A stretch of 44,158 bases of DNA, taken from the NCBI GenBank assembly GCA_001275005.1, contig JWZX01002829.1:1-44158 (forward strand), read 5' to 3'. This DNA is from Chrysochromulina tobinii (Eukaryota; Haptophyta; Prymnesiales; Chrysochromulinaceae). This document shows, one piece after another, positions 1 to 9,520 of this stretch. A program made the position numbers and the translations under genes. The notes below the pieces were generated by a model. That model was not told where the DNA came from. It saw only the letters and a list, made by a program, of their open reading frames with translations, and did no database searches. Position 1 is the first letter of the stretch. Every line of letters starts with the position of its first letter.

Positions 1-513
1 ACGATCGTGCCCTGTGAATCACCTTCGTTTCACGATTTTTGTTGTTAACCCCCCTTAACCCCCCCGCGCCTCCGAGGGCCCCGTACTAACTCCAGGGAGT
101 CTCGAAACACCCTCTGGACACCTCCTGGGCAAAAAAAAGCGTTATGTTCTCAGCGGTCCGACCTGACCTCAGAACCGCTCGTTACGAATATGCACGAGGT
201 CTCGTTTGGTCTCGTCTCGTAGCTCTTTCTCGGGTCGTCGCCGTCGGTTTATGTACAGCAGTACCGATACCGGTAAGTAAGGGGAACAATGATTTGAGTA
301 GCACTTGCGACATGACTTGCGTGTTGCGATGAGGCGTGGGGTGATGGAGGCGGTCTCACGACGTCAGCCGGTCGTCGCGGCCGGTCAAGCGAGAACAGTG
401 CTGACCTCCTCGATCTTTTCGTACGACTTTCCCATTGTAGCGCGGACACGACCATTCCCGATTCCGGCGCGAGCTCGGTGTCCGAGATCTACGAGAGGCT
501 CACGAAACTCGGA
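1..513. other. Left-edge intergenic stretch, no gene supported
   Basis: This stretch lies downstream of the first minus-strand gene. It holds only short, unconvincing open frames. It contains one copy of the palindrome TACCGGTA at 268-275, a motif that recurs upstream of several genes in the window, so a promoter for a gene off the left edge is possible. Nothing else is recognised. Confidence 0.5.
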
Positions 514-2508
514 CTATAGGGACTGGACCGCCTTGTCCTCGAGGTGATTCTCGCGCCACTTATCGAAGGCTGACGCAATCGCTGCGGACTTCATGCGCAT
601 CAGCGACTTGTGCACGAGCGTGTGCTTGCGCTGGGTCTCACGCAGCTCCTGCAGGTCTATCAGCAGCTCCGGTGCCTGCTTGAAGGCCTCCTTGTGCAGG
701 CGTAGAAAGATGCCTAGCAACGCCTGCATCTTGTCGTACTCATGATGAGTGGAGAGTGCGCGCCCACAAAAACCGAGAAAGATGCGCAACTCGGCGAGTC
801 TCTCGTTCAGCCCGTCGGCCCGGATCAAGCCGCGCAGCTCGAGCTCGAGTGCCGATTTGCTGAGGCTGAGCAGGTGGCTCATCACAGCCTCGTCCGCCTG
901 CGCCGCAGCCGCCGCAGCCCCCGCCACCACCTTTGGCTTCCTTACGGCTTCCGAGAGGGCGGCAGCGGCCTTCTTGTTGGCCACGTCGGCCTCGAGTATT
1001 AGCTTCTGCAGAGGCGCCAGTTTTGTGCCGTGCTTGACCTGCTCTTGCGCGTGGTCGTTGTCGTACGGTACCTTGTGCGCTCCGGTGGACAGCCAATCGG
1101 ACGCCTTGGACGCCTTGGACGCCATGAACGCAGGTGTTGGGAGAAACCAGCCAACCGTAATTTCGAGGCGCCAGCCAAACAGTGTTGCCGAGCCTGTGTA
1201 CTCGCCGACCATGATGGTGCCCCGTGTTGGTGGCCCAAGATCGCGGCCCCCGGCGGTCGCCATCTCTTTGCGTGCATTCTCAAGCGTCGCCTTCCTCTTC
1301 GCCTCCTGTGCCAACCTGAACCGCGCCGCCACCATCTTCTCCCCTTCCAGCCGCGCCGCCTCCGCATTCTCCGCTGCCAGCCGGTCCGCCTCTGCCTTTT
1401 CCGCTGCCCGCCGGTCCGCCGCCGCCTTTGCGGCTGCCTCAGCTGTCAGCCGCTCCGCCATCTCCGCTGCCCGTCGCTCCTCCTCGGCCCGCCGCTCCGC
1501 GTGCTCAGCCGCCAGCCGTTCCGCCTCCATCCGTGCAAGACGCTCCATTTCAGCCGCCGCTTCACTCGCCGATTCCGTCGAAAAGCCCAACTCTTGCAGC
1601 ACGGGCATCAGCTCCGGGGTGCCAGCAAACGACTCCTGGTGCACGCGTAGGAAGACTGCTAGCACATTCGCACAGCTGACACGTTCGTCCTCGTTGATGG
1701 CTGAAGCAAAGAAGTTGTCCTTGTTGCGCAGTGTGCGCAAAAAGAAGTTGAGAGCTGCACGCAGATCGGCGAGCTCGTTGAGACTGCGCAGCTCGAGCTC
1801 GAGTGCCGCCCAATAAATGTCGAAGAACCCCTTCGCGTCCATGCGGAAGTCGCCTTTATCGTCAATGTCGTCGACGTCGAAGTTGCCTTTCTCGGCAGCT
1901 ATGGCAAAGACCCCTGCCATCTGGTTCACATCCACCTGTATTCCGAGTCGCGTCAACCCAGTGTGGATCTCGAACACTGAGTACACGCTGTCGTGGTTGA
2001 GGTCCATGCTGTCAAACACTGCCTGCACGTGCGGGATCTCCGCAGGGCTGAGAAGGAGCAGATAGCTCTTCAGAGCCTTCTCCGCCTCAGCCGCCGTTGT
2101 CGCCAACTCGATCGCAGTATTGATATCCCTCGCATTCTTGCCCTTCGTGAATTGCTTGGCCATGTTATTGGCCGTGTCGGTCGCGCGAACGAGCTTCTGA
2201 AGACGCGACAGGTGTAGGTCGGCGAAGAGCTGCTTCTGCTCTTTCGCAAGAGCCTTCAACTTTGAGGTCATGGACTTAATAGGGTGGGCTGCCGGTGCCG
2301 GCTGTGCGGCGGCGGATGCGGGCGCTGACCCCTTTTTGGCCATCGCCTCGGCCGATTCTTGCCACTTGAGCTTCATGGTCGTCGCCTTGATGAAGAGCCC
2401 CGTCTTCGGGTTCAGCCCGCCCCGTAGCGCAAATTCGATGGACGAGCTCATCTTCTTTGCAGGGATCGCGTGGATCGGCGCTGGGTGACCAGTGCCCCTT
2501 GAGGACAT
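514..2508 (-). CDS. EF-hand-like coiled-coil protein with an internal domain duplication (unknown function)
   Basis: A 664-residue protein starting at an ATG at 2508, with a second in-frame ATG at 2451. No named family is recognised. Around residues 165-190 there is an EF-hand-like loop (DLNHDSVYSVFE). Residues about 325-420 are a strongly charged Ala/Glu/Arg helix of the RLAAE/AEKAE type, probably a coiled coil. A segment of about 80 residues occurs twice, once before and once after the coiled coil. Both copies share ALELELR, a leucine-rich helix, FLR-H-E and PEL-LQEL, which suggests an ancient internal duplication. There are no membrane segments or signal peptide. The upstream region (2509-2740) carries TACCGGTA 118 bp before the start and one copy of the GC-rich motif. 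The role is probably that of a cytosolic or cytoskeletal scaffold, by inference only. Confidence 0.75.
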   Translation of the reverse strand: MSSRGTGHPAPIHAIPAKKMSSSIEFALRGGLNPKTGLFIKATTMKLKWQESAEAMAKKGSAPASAAAQPAPAAHPIKSMTSKLKALAKEQKQLFADLHLSRLQKLVRATDTANNMAKQFTKGKNARDINTAIELATTAAEAEKALKSYLLLLSPAEIPHVQAVFDSMDLNHDSVYSVFEIHTGLTRLGIQVDVNQMAGVFAIAAEKGNFDVDDIDDKGDFRMDAKGFFDIYWAALELELRSLNELADLRAALNFFLRTLRNKDNFFASAINEDERVSCANVLAVFLRVHQESFAGTPELMPVLQELGFSTESASEAAAEMERLARMEAERLAAEHAERRAEEERRAAEMAERLTAEAAAKAAADRRAAEKAEADRLAAENAEAARLEGEKMVAARFRLAQEAKRKATLENARKEMATAGGRDLGPPTRGTIMVGEYTGSATLFGWRLEITVGWFLPTPAFMASKASKASDWLSTGAHKVPYDNDHAQEQVKHGTKLAPLQKLILEADVANKKAAAALSEAVRKPKVVAGAAAAAAQADEAVMSHLLSLSKSALELELRGLIRADGLNERLAELRIFLGFCGRALSTHHEYDKMQALLGIFLRLHKEAFKQAPELLIDLQELRETQRKHTLVHKSLMRMKSAAIASAFDKWRENHLEDKAVQSL

Positions 2509-3005
2509 GAGAGGTCGGCGCTAGGCACACGGTGCCCCTAAGCACTGTGCGAGGTTTGAGGTCTAATTAGGTCGTGCCGTGTGGTGCGTGAGTCGAAAAA
2601 CTTGCAATTCCATGGCAAAGTTCTGTACCGGTAACCGTAACGGTTTCACTGGATCGAACGGTTCAAAAACACCGGTTCAAAAACACGGTTAAACACTGGG
2701 GGGAGCCGGGACACACGGATCTCGAACCGGTAAACGTGTTCAAACTTTCGGTTGCCGAGTTGAGGCCGCCTCTATTCGGCGCCACGCACCGCCGCCCTGT
2801 GTGTTCACTGTTCAGGCAAACAGGCATGTCCCACAGCTACCCTCCAAGCTCGAATGACAGTGAGCCTTTCGTGCTACGGAGGCTGCCCCGCCCTCGGCTA
2901 GTGCCATTAGTGCCATGGCTCCTGGCACTGAATGGCTTGGGCGCTCGCATGCACATGCTCTGGACGCCTCGCTGCTCTCGACAATGTGCGCCCCGCCTGC
3001 GCCTC
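2509..3005. promoter_or_regulatory. Upstream region of the first gene: TACCGGTA plus GC-rich motif
   Basis: No gene is seen between the start of the first gene and the end of the aquaporin gene. TACCGGTA lies at 2626-2633. A short direct repeat GGTTCAAAAACAC follows at about 2660-2690. At 2696-2716 there is a copy of the motif (CTGGGGGGAGCCGGGACACA) that recurs at 4.0, 9.4 and 35.3 kb. This is probably the promoter of the minus-strand gene at 514-2508. Confidence 0.45.
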
Positions 3006-3959
3006 TCACAGCACCTTCTTCTGAGCCTTCATGGCAGTCTGTGGCGCGATCAGCTCATCGTAAGCCATCGCCCCGAGCACCGCGCCGATCACCGGTCCCA
3101 CTGTGTAGATCCACCATCCCGTCAGGGCGGCGGGGCCCCAGCCAGTGAGCAGGGTGACGAGGCGCGGGCCGAGGTCGCGCGCGGGGTTCATGCCGGCACC
3201 GTTGACAGGCCCATAAGTGCCGATGATCATGGCAACCGTTGCCCCAACTAGAGCTGGCTCAGAGCCAGCGGGCACCGACCCCGAGGCGCTATCGCCGATG
3301 GCGCAGATCATGAACATGAGCACCCCCGTCATCCAAATTTCGGCCACCAGCGCGCCCGCCGCACCGAGCACCGCGGTGTTCGGAATCATACCAAAGGCTC
3401 CGGCGAAGATGGCGGCCGATGCGGCTGTGCCGCGCACGATGCCGGCGGCGGCTTCAGTCGCCGCAATGGCGTTGCCCCAGACGGCGTACGTGACGACTCC
3501 CGCCGCGAAGGCTCCAAGACACTGTGCGGCGATATACGCCGGCGCCTCGTCCGCAGGCGACTTGCCTGTAGCCACGAGTGCGGCCGTGACCGCGGGATTC
3601 AGGTGAGCACCGGAGACAGCACGAGTGGCATACACGGCAAGAGTGACCGAAATGCCCCAGGTAATGGCGTGGGCAAAGACGTTCGCTCCGCTGCCCCCGT
3701 ACTTGGCAGCCGCCACCGAGCCACAGCCGCCACAGACAATGATCGCCGTGCCGATGGCCTCCGCGATGCAGCGGGAGGTGAGCGAAGGGCTGGTAGCCTC
3801 AGCGGGCGCCGCAGGCACAATACGCGCGTGCGCCTCGCATATCGAATAGGGCTGTTGCGCTTCGGTGAAGGCGGCGTAGCCGCCTGCAGCGGCTACGGTG
3901 GCGCACCAACGCCGCGTTGCGGGCAATCGGAGAAGGCCGAGACCCCGAGCGATCGTCAT
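3006..3959 (-). CDS. Aquaglyceroporin (MIP family channel)
   Basis: A 317-residue MIP-family channel for water, glycerol or small neutral solutes. Both signature half-helices are present: NPA at residues 121-123 in a GAHLNPAVT context, and NPARD at 258-262 in a GMNPARDLGP context. The Asp after the second NPAR is typical of GlpF-type aquaglyceroporins rather than strict water channels. About six hydrophobic Ala/Gly/Val-rich helices fill residues 60-300. I chose the ATG at 3959 because the open frame upstream of it runs through the intergenic repeat at 3994-4090 and encodes low-quality sequence. The first 35 residues (MTIARGLGLLRLPATRR onward) are basic and Ala-rich and could be a mitochondrial or plastid presequence. 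The gene is divergent from the mechanosensitive channel at 4159, with only 200 bp between the two starts. Confidence 0.93.
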   Translation of the reverse strand: MTIARGLGLLRLPATRRWCATVAAAGGYAAFTEAQQPYSICEAHARIVPAAPAEATSPSLTSRCIAEAIGTAIIVCGGCGSVAAAKYGGSGANVFAHAITWGISVTLAVYATRAVSGAHLNPAVTAALVATGKSPADEAPAYIAAQCLGAFAAGVVTYAVWGNAIAATEAAAGIVRGTAASAAIFAGAFGMIPNTAVLGAAGALVAEIWMTGVLMFMICAIGDSASGSVPAGSEPALVGATVAMIIGTYGPVNGAGMNPARDLGPRLVTLLTGWGPAALTGWWIYTVGPVIGAVLGAMAYDELIAPQTAMKAQKKVL

Positions 3960-3993
3960 CGCCTTCGGCAGAGTACATGTACAAAAAGAGATC

Positions 3994-4100
3994 GGTAAAA
4001 AGACACCGGGGGAAAAGAGACCGAGTAAAAAGACACCGGGGGGAGCGGGACACACACGGGACACACGGGCGCGCACGGGCACACGGACTTTTTACCGGTA
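3994..4100. promoter_or_regulatory. Shared divergent promoter with duplicated GC-rich motif and TACCGGTA
   Basis: This lies between the divergent aquaporin (ATG 3959) and channel (ATG 4159) genes. GTAAAAAGACACCGGGGG-type sequence appears twice, starting near 3995 and 4026. The second copy continues into GGAGCGGGACACACACGGGA and a CACACGGG-rich tract. TACCGGTA lies at 4093-4100, about 60 bp before the channel start and about 135 bp before the aquaporin start. Confidence 0.5.
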
Positions 4101-4158
4101 CTAAACATTCCAGATTAGGCCAACAATCATCACCACGAGAGGCTCTGGAGTCAAGGTG

Positions 4159-7014
4159 ATGGACTTCGTCACACCTCGTGGGTGGGACCAACCAGCAGCT
4201 GACGCTCCAGCCGCCGCGCTCATCAACGTGCCAGCCGATTCACTCATCGGCACACCTCCCGACACACCGCCCGATGCACACACGACAGCGCCACGTTTTA
4301 TCCGCCAGCTTTCCGTTCCCGGAAGCAACCGTGCCTCTGAGAGTATGGCTTCGTCGGGACGGAACGAAGCCACCTTCGCTGAAGCTCGTCAAGCTGCCGA
4401 CGATTTGAAAGCGCTCGCCTCGTTTGGCACAGCCAATATCAGGAGGAGCAACCATGATCGACTCGATGCCATTCTGCTCGATCACGTCGACGTGCAAATT
4501 CCTTCCCAAGAATCGGCCAAAGGCGGCATCGCAGCCCCAGGAGACCAATTGAACGCTGAGGACAAGTTGGGCGTTGTGGTGGACCAAATGAACGCTGCAG
4601 TCAAAAAGAGCGCGGACGGTACAGCTGGTGAAGATGTGGTGCGCAAGTATGCCCTTGAGTGGCGCAAGAAGGCCGCCGTGCGCAAGTTTGCCATCGAGGT
4701 GCCCAAGTATGCCTTTCGCATGCTGTGGTACGAGGCGCTCTGCTCAGTCGCCTTCGCTCCGATATTCTTCTGGATCGTGTTCCAGTGGGAAGAGATCGGC
4801 GATGCCTACGGCTGGCTCCTCATACGCCCAGTTTACACTTGGGCCGCCGGCCGCGGTTTTGCTTCCCTCGCTCACCTGATTTCCAATCGGGTCGGCCGAT
4901 CTCAGCTGGGCGTGTATTGGCTACCCCCACTCTCGGTATCCCTTGTGTGGAGCTCAGGTACCGGCTGGCCACTCGGCTTGCTCGGGAGCGCACTGCTGAT
5001 GGCGATCGGACCGTTTCTAGGTTCTGAGCGCGACGAGTGGCTGATGATTCAGAGCATACCTCGCTTCTGGCTGGTCCTTGGATGGTGGGTTGCCCTCGGA
5101 GCCGGATACCCACTTATCGTTGGCATGACCAGATACTACATCTCGCTCCTTACCTTGCACCACTATGAGGAGCGCGCCAAGAGTGCATACAAGGCTCAGA
5201 AGGTGCTGCGCAAACTTGCTGACGCAGCGGCCATACAAGCACGAAAGGCGGAACTCGAGGAAGCCAAGCGCAAAAAGGCGGCGGCTCGAATACAAGAGGC
5301 GGTGGCCCGACGAATGGCACAGAAGGGTGTAAGACGAATGGCACAGAAGGTTGTGAGTGAGCGACCACGCAAGCCGATCAAGTCTTCCTCCACGTTCGAC
5401 GGTGGGCAATCGCTTTCACAAAGATGGCCCGACCTCCGCGGCCACCGGAGGACACTGTCTGAGGGACTGTCCCCGTCCGACCCTCTCTGCGGCGGTCGTG
5501 CCGGCAATCCGAATGCCGACGCGGCAATCACAGCAACGGCTCTTCAGAGTAGCGGTTCTGAAGGAATCGATAAGGACGCTGCCCTGCGGCCTCGCGGAGA
5601 TGGAGTCGGCCCCAACGGTGCGGCAGTTGGACCTTCGGTGCCGCCCTCGCCCATGCCGCCCTTGCCCGTCCCGCCCTCGCCCATGCCGCCGGCCATGCCA
5701 CCCTCGCCCGTGCCGCCGCCGGTGCCAGCCGCACCTCCGATCCTTCGCACCTTGTCCAAGGGAGAAGCACCGGCCATCGCCAAGGGAGAAGCACCGGCCA
5801 TCGAGGTGCAGGCTTGGAAAAGGGATCTTCCCATGAAGCAGTTGCTCGGGTATGTCGCTGGCCCTTTGTCGTTCGGCAACACTTTCAAGGAAGCCGATAG
5901 ACTCGATATGGCACGGGGGGAGGCGGAGAAGGTCTTCGACATCCTGAGCCAACAGCTGGAACTGCGTGTGGATTCCGAAAACATCCAGAGCGCAGGCTTA
6001 ACCACCCCGGGCGCCACCACGAAAGCCGCGGGCTCAACCGCTGCGGGCGCAGGCGCAACCACCTTGAGCCCGAAGCTGAGCCGTGCCAAGCTGCTTCGGT
6101 GGGCGTACACTCTCCTAGGTAAGACGTACGTTGACACGATCGGAGCGGACGCCCTCTTCGGAGCGGATGTGGAGACCATCAGCCGCGAGTCCTTCCTAGC
6201 GAGCGTCGAGCGCTGCTACCACGAGCAACGGCTGCTCACCGCGTCCGTCGACAACTTTGATCGGATCAACGTGATGCTCGTCCGAGCAGCAGCCGCGGGC
6301 TGGTACTTGGCGCTAGGCTTCTTGTACTTCATCGCCATCGGTGTCGGGTTCAACGATCTGCTAGTACCGGCTGTGTCCTTGGTCCTCTCTCTGGTTTACC
6401 TGCTGGGCCGCGCGCCCGGCGCCTTCATGTCCGGCGCCTTCTACGTCTTGATCGCACGCCCTTTTGACATAGGCGACCGCATCCTCGTCTGCGACCCCGC
6501 CAAGCCGCCCTCCGATCTCGGCTCGCTCGTCGTAAAAGACATTAGCCTGTTTCGCACCACCTTCCACACCACCGAAGCCAAGATGGGGTTCATCGAAAAC
6601 CACGCGTTGCTCGACAAGTCGATCATTAACCTTACCCGCTCGCCGCCCACTTGCATGTGCATGAAGATGAAACTTCCACATGCGACCCCAGCGTCCAAGA
6701 TTACGGAGCTCATCCACTCCATCCGCAAGTACATCCAGGATACGTCCACCGAGTGGGCGTCTGTCGACATCCTCATCGCCTCGACAGACCTCGAGGCAGG
6801 CCACCTGGTCATGGAGATCTGGGCCACCTCCACCTTCCCCGCCCAAGAAGTCTTCTCGATGGCCAAGGCTCGCTCCGCGCTCTTCCTCTTCATTCATGCC
6901 TACATGCAGTCCGCCGGCATCGAGTACATCAAGCCCTTGGTGCCGATCTACATGAAGCAGCGCACGGGTGGTGGCCATGATAACGGCCTTGAAGGCTTCG
7001 TCAATAGCGAGTAG
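4159..7014 (+). CDS. MscS/MSL-type mechanosensitive ion channel
   Basis: A 951-residue membrane protein starting at the ATG at 4159; an in-frame GTG lies just before it. Hydrophobic segments lie at about residues 185-210, 225-240, 252-290 and 300-325, then at 708-765. The last leads into RPFDIGDRI (residues 767-775), the hallmark of the MscS beta domain. The stretch that follows (VKDISLFRTTF, then INLTRSPP) matches the order seen in plant MSL channels. The segment before the last membrane helices also resembles the MSL linker. Between the two membrane blocks is a long cytosolic insert with a basic Ala/Lys coiled coil (about 340-395), a proline-rich tract of PPSPMPP units (about 494-530) and a doubled KGEAPAI peptide. 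It probably releases osmolytes or ions under membrane tension. Pairing with an aquaporin across one short promoter fits an osmotic-response theme, by inference. Confidence 0.88.
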   Translation: MDFVTPRGWDQPAADAPAAALINVPADSLIGTPPDTPPDAHTTAPRFIRQLSVPGSNRASESMASSGRNEATFAEARQAADDLKALASFGTANIRRSNHDRLDAILLDHVDVQIPSQESAKGGIAAPGDQLNAEDKLGVVVDQMNAAVKKSADGTAGEDVVRKYALEWRKKAAVRKFAIEVPKYAFRMLWYEALCSVAFAPIFFWIVFQWEEIGDAYGWLLIRPVYTWAAGRGFASLAHLISNRVGRSQLGVYWLPPLSVSLVWSSGTGWPLGLLGSALLMAIGPFLGSERDEWLMIQSIPRFWLVLGWWVALGAGYPLIVGMTRYYISLLTLHHYEERAKSAYKAQKVLRKLADAAAIQARKAELEEAKRKKAAARIQEAVARRMAQKGVRRMAQKVVSERPRKPIKSSSTFDGGQSLSQRWPDLRGHRRTLSEGLSPSDPLCGGRAGNPNADAAITATALQSSGSEGIDKDAALRPRGDGVGPNGAAVGPSVPPSPMPPLPVPPSPMPPAMPPSPVPPPVPAAPPILRTLSKGEAPAIAKGEAPAIEVQAWKRDLPMKQLLGYVAGPLSFGNTFKEADRLDMARGEAEKVFDILSQQLELRVDSENIQSAGLTTPGATTKAAGSTAAGAGATTLSPKLSRAKLLRWAYTLLGKTYVDTIGADALFGADVETISRESFLASVERCYHEQRLLTASVDNFDRINVMLVRAAAAGWYLALGFLYFIAIGVGFNDLLVPAVSLVLSLVYLLGRAPGAFMSGAFYVLIARPFDIGDRILVCDPAKPPSDLGSLVVKDISLFRTTFHTTEAKMGFIENHALLDKSIINLTRSPPTCMCMKMKLPHATPASKITELIHSIRKYIQDTSTEWASVDILIASTDLEAGHLVMEIWATSTFPAQEVFSMAKARSALFLFIHAYMQSAGIEYIKPLVPIYMKQRTGGGHDNGLEGFVNSE

Positions 7015-7824
7015 GGACATGGGCCTTCGAGCACTTCGTTGGCCCGCAATCGCGTGGTCCGTCGACTCGAGTACGCCTGTACTGTGCGTTCAACTGTACA
7101 TTACTGCGGTGGACGAACTCGATACGCCTCTACGCGATACTGCTAAGCCCGTAAGTTACGACCGGTTCGTCAAGCGCTGTACCGGTTGATGTTTTATTTG
7201 AAAACAGTGTGACAAGTGACGTGGCTGCGCGCTCCGTCGGGCCGGTTGGGAGCTTATTTCCACAACCATTCCGGTCGACCGCGGTAAATGCGCGGATCCG
7301 CCCCAAGCATCCGCGCGCATGCCGAGCGTGCGATCCGTTGCCGATGGCGGATCCGCGCGCGACGTCCGCGGCGATGGGGGAATGAGCGATCGGATCGGCA
7401 TCCCTCAGGCGAAAGAATCCGCGGAGAGACAGTGTCCAGTGTGATACTCCGTGTAGAACACCCAGCACTTCGGTCTTCAGAGCTCTTCAGACTTCCGAGC
7501 CCGTCCGGGAGCGGCGCCGGCGGAACGGCGAGGTCCGAGGATGCGAGGAACCAGGTCTACTCGCTGCCCCTACCGTACCAGCTGCCACTCCCCGTCTAAA
7601 CCATGGTCTAAACGGGATCTGCAAGGGTTCCCCGAGAGCCTAGGGCTCCGGATTCCACAGTCGGCCCGGGCGGCCCAAGCCCGCGGCGCGGCGGGAGCGG
7701 GAGGTATGTGCCGCACCTCCTTGGTACCGACGGTCAATTTGCCGTGCACGAAAGACGAAACAATCGTCCTAAACAACTTATCGGTATCGGCGGTCATGCG
7801 GTGAAAGAATCAAAATTCGGTGGA
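7015..7824. other. Convergent intergenic region, nothing recognised
   Basis: This separates the 3' ends of the channel gene (+) and the oxygenase gene (-). No convincing gene is seen. Features are a TACCGGTT near 7182, GCGGATCCGC palindromes near 7295 and 7350, and a direct repeat of GTCTAAAC at 7593-7600 and 7606-7613. Confidence 0.5.
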
Positions 7825-9357
7825 TCATTCGGCGCTATCATAGTATCGGATCCTCGACTTATCGGGTGCTTGCACAGAGGCCTCCAGCATCCGTCTGACC
7901 ACTTGGAGCTGACAGAGCTCGGCGGATTCAGCATCTCCCTGCTCCACGTAGATGAGGCCAAGCTCCGCCCACGCGTCGGCGGCGCCATCCGGCTCCAATC
8001 GGATCGCGCGCTCGAGCGCAAGCCCCGCCTCCTCCAGCAACCCAAGCCGCCGCAAGCAGCCGCCCAGCCCGACCTCCGCCGCCCCCATCTTGGCCGCCGA
8101 GACTATGTAGCTGTGAGAGCTCAACTCGCCGATGCGAACGGGCTCGGCAAAGGCGAGCGCCGCCCCCTCCAGATCGCCAATCTGACGGAGATCGCACGCG
8201 AGATTGTAGTTCGCGTCGAAGTTAAAGTCGCAATTCGCCGCGCCGATGGCCACCGCACGACGCCCCGCCTCCACCGCACTTGCAGTATCGCCTAGACGAC
8301 GCCTCGCCATCGAGAGCTGAACGTAATGTTCGGCGTCGAAAGGGTTGATTTCGATGGCAGCCTTGAGCAGGCTCGCGGCCCGGCTCGGATTGCCGTCACG
8401 CAACTGATTGATCGCGCGATTCTGTAGCCGCGTCGAGTGGTCGACGTAGCTCGAGCTGTGAAGGAAGACGACTCCGATGTAGCGGACGCCTGACTCGGTG
8501 CGCGCGCCCGCATGCCAAAGAGGGCCGCTGTGGATCAGAGCATGCCCGACGTCGTCGATTCGAATAGTCTGACCACCGTCAGGACCTAGCGCCTGAACCC
8601 ACGTGCCCCCTCCCGTGTGACCTGTGCTCAGGGCTACGTTGATGGTCACCAAGCTGAAGTCGCTGTGGTCAGTCATGGAGTCGCGTCTCTTGGCGGCATC
8701 GTACCTCACGATGAGCGGAGGCGACAGCGGCGAGACGCGCATGCTGGAAGCACGCATTGTAGGTAGCAACGCCGCCACGGCTGTGGCGGCGAGGCGTGGC
8801 AGAGCGGCAGCGAGAATCCGAGTCGCTCCAGGAAGCGCACTGAATTCCATTTCATCCGAGGCCTGGTTTGTGTAACTGGAGCCCCAGCCGGAGGCGTTGC
8901 CAAGCTCCTCGGCCTCAGTGATGATGGCGGCACACTCGTCAGCTGTGAGCAAGGGCTCCTTGGTCACATGGGCCAAAGCGCGCGAGCAATGCGGCGCGTT
9001 GCCCACGCTGAAGAGAGAATCGCTGTGCACGTGATAGGGCGTCGTTGCCACAGGAACAGCACTGTCGGAGGCGGCAATGGAGGGCCATTGCAGCAGGCCA
9101 GCAGCGCATTCTCGCTGATGGTCGGCTGTGTCCAGAGCCATGTTGCTGGCGAGTGTCTCCGCGAGTGGCTCTGGAGTCTCGCCAACAATAGCCAAAGCCT
9201 CATCTTTGATGGTGCCCTTGGCGACATTTGGTGCAAAACCTCGCGCTCCTCCTGAAGGCTTTTGACGCTTGGCGCCGCCCTTGCCAGGGCTGGCTTTCAT
9301 TCCATGCACACTCGACATGGCAAGCAAGCAGCAGCAGCGGATAGCACGACTTGCCAT
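7825..9357 (-). CDS. 2-oxoglutarate/Fe(II)-dependent oxygenase with C-terminal TPR-like repeats
   Basis: A 510-residue protein from the ATG at 9357. The frame remains open upstream, but there it runs through the intergenic repeat. The N-terminus (MASRAIRCCCLLAMSSVHG) is hydrophobic and could be a short signal peptide. Residues about 145-305 form a prolyl-hydroxylase-like double-stranded beta helix. H231 and D233 (DHSDF) and H282 (WHAGAR) would bind iron, and R292 would bind 2-oxoglutarate. A TYR/Val-rich strand follows. Residues about 310-490 contain helical repeats of TPR type with NPFDAEHYVQLSMARRR- and DGAADAWAELGLIYVEQG-like units. It probably hydroxylates a protein or peptide substrate gripped by the TPR part; the substrate is unknown. 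It is divergent from the IQ-motif gene across a region that contains a large inverted repeat. Confidence 0.82.
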   Translation of the reverse strand: MASRAIRCCCLLAMSSVHGMKASPGKGGAKRQKPSGGARGFAPNVAKGTIKDEALAIVGETPEPLAETLASNMALDTADHQRECAAGLLQWPSIAASDSAVPVATTPYHVHSDSLFSVGNAPHCSRALAHVTKEPLLTADECAAIITEAEELGNASGWGSSYTNQASDEMEFSALPGATRILAAALPRLAATAVAALLPTMRASSMRVSPLSPPLIVRYDAAKRRDSMTDHSDFSLVTINVALSTGHTGGGTWVQALGPDGGQTIRIDDVGHALIHSGPLWHAGARTESGVRYIGVVFLHSSSYVDHSTRLQNRAINQLRDGNPSRAASLLKAAIEINPFDAEHYVQLSMARRRLGDTASAVEAGRRAVAIGAANCDFNFDANYNLACDLRQIGDLEGAALAFAEPVRIGELSSHSYIVSAAKMGAAEVGLGGCLRRLGLLEEAGLALERAIRLEPDGAADAWAELGLIYVEQGDAESAELCQLQVVRRMLEASVQAPDKSRIRYYDSAE

Positions 9358-9401
9358 TGTGTGAAGACGGGCCGCTCGTGCAGGGCCGCTCGGTTTTACC
9401 C

Positions 9402-9520
9402 GTACCGGTAAAAAGACACCGGGGGGAGCCGGGACACACACCGGTACAATAGTACGTGTGCGTGTTCCGTGCGTGACCCGTGTGTGTCCCGGCTCCCCCC
9501 GGTGTCTTTTTTCCGGGTAC
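9402..9520. repeat. Inverted repeat in a divergent promoter, arms carry the GC-rich motif
   Basis: The left arm (about 9402-9447) and right arm (about 9475-9520) are nearly perfect reverse complements. Their shared core is about 32 bp and contains AAAAAGACACCGGGG followed by GGAGCCGGGACACACAC. About 27 bp separates the arms. TACCGGTA lies at 9403-9410, 46 bp before the oxygenase ATG. The repeat sits between two divergent genes (ATGs at 9357 and 9667). Confidence 0.8.

Noticed and set aside
24-500. Short plus- and minus-strand open frames at the left edge
   Set aside because: They are short, mutually overlapping and lack any recognisable protein features.
749-1816. Ser/Arg-rich open frame of 355 codons on the plus strand
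   Set aside because: It is the antisense of the coiled-coil gene; GC-rich codons leave the opposite strand open, and the sequence is low complexity.
3960-4082. N-terminal extension of the aquaporin frame
   Set aside because: It translates the intergenic GC-rich motif and has no ATG before 3959.
7593-7613. Direct repeat GTCTAAAC with a similar string at the copia LTR end
   Set aside because: Only eight bases are shared and there is no other LTR similarity nearby, so it is probably chance.
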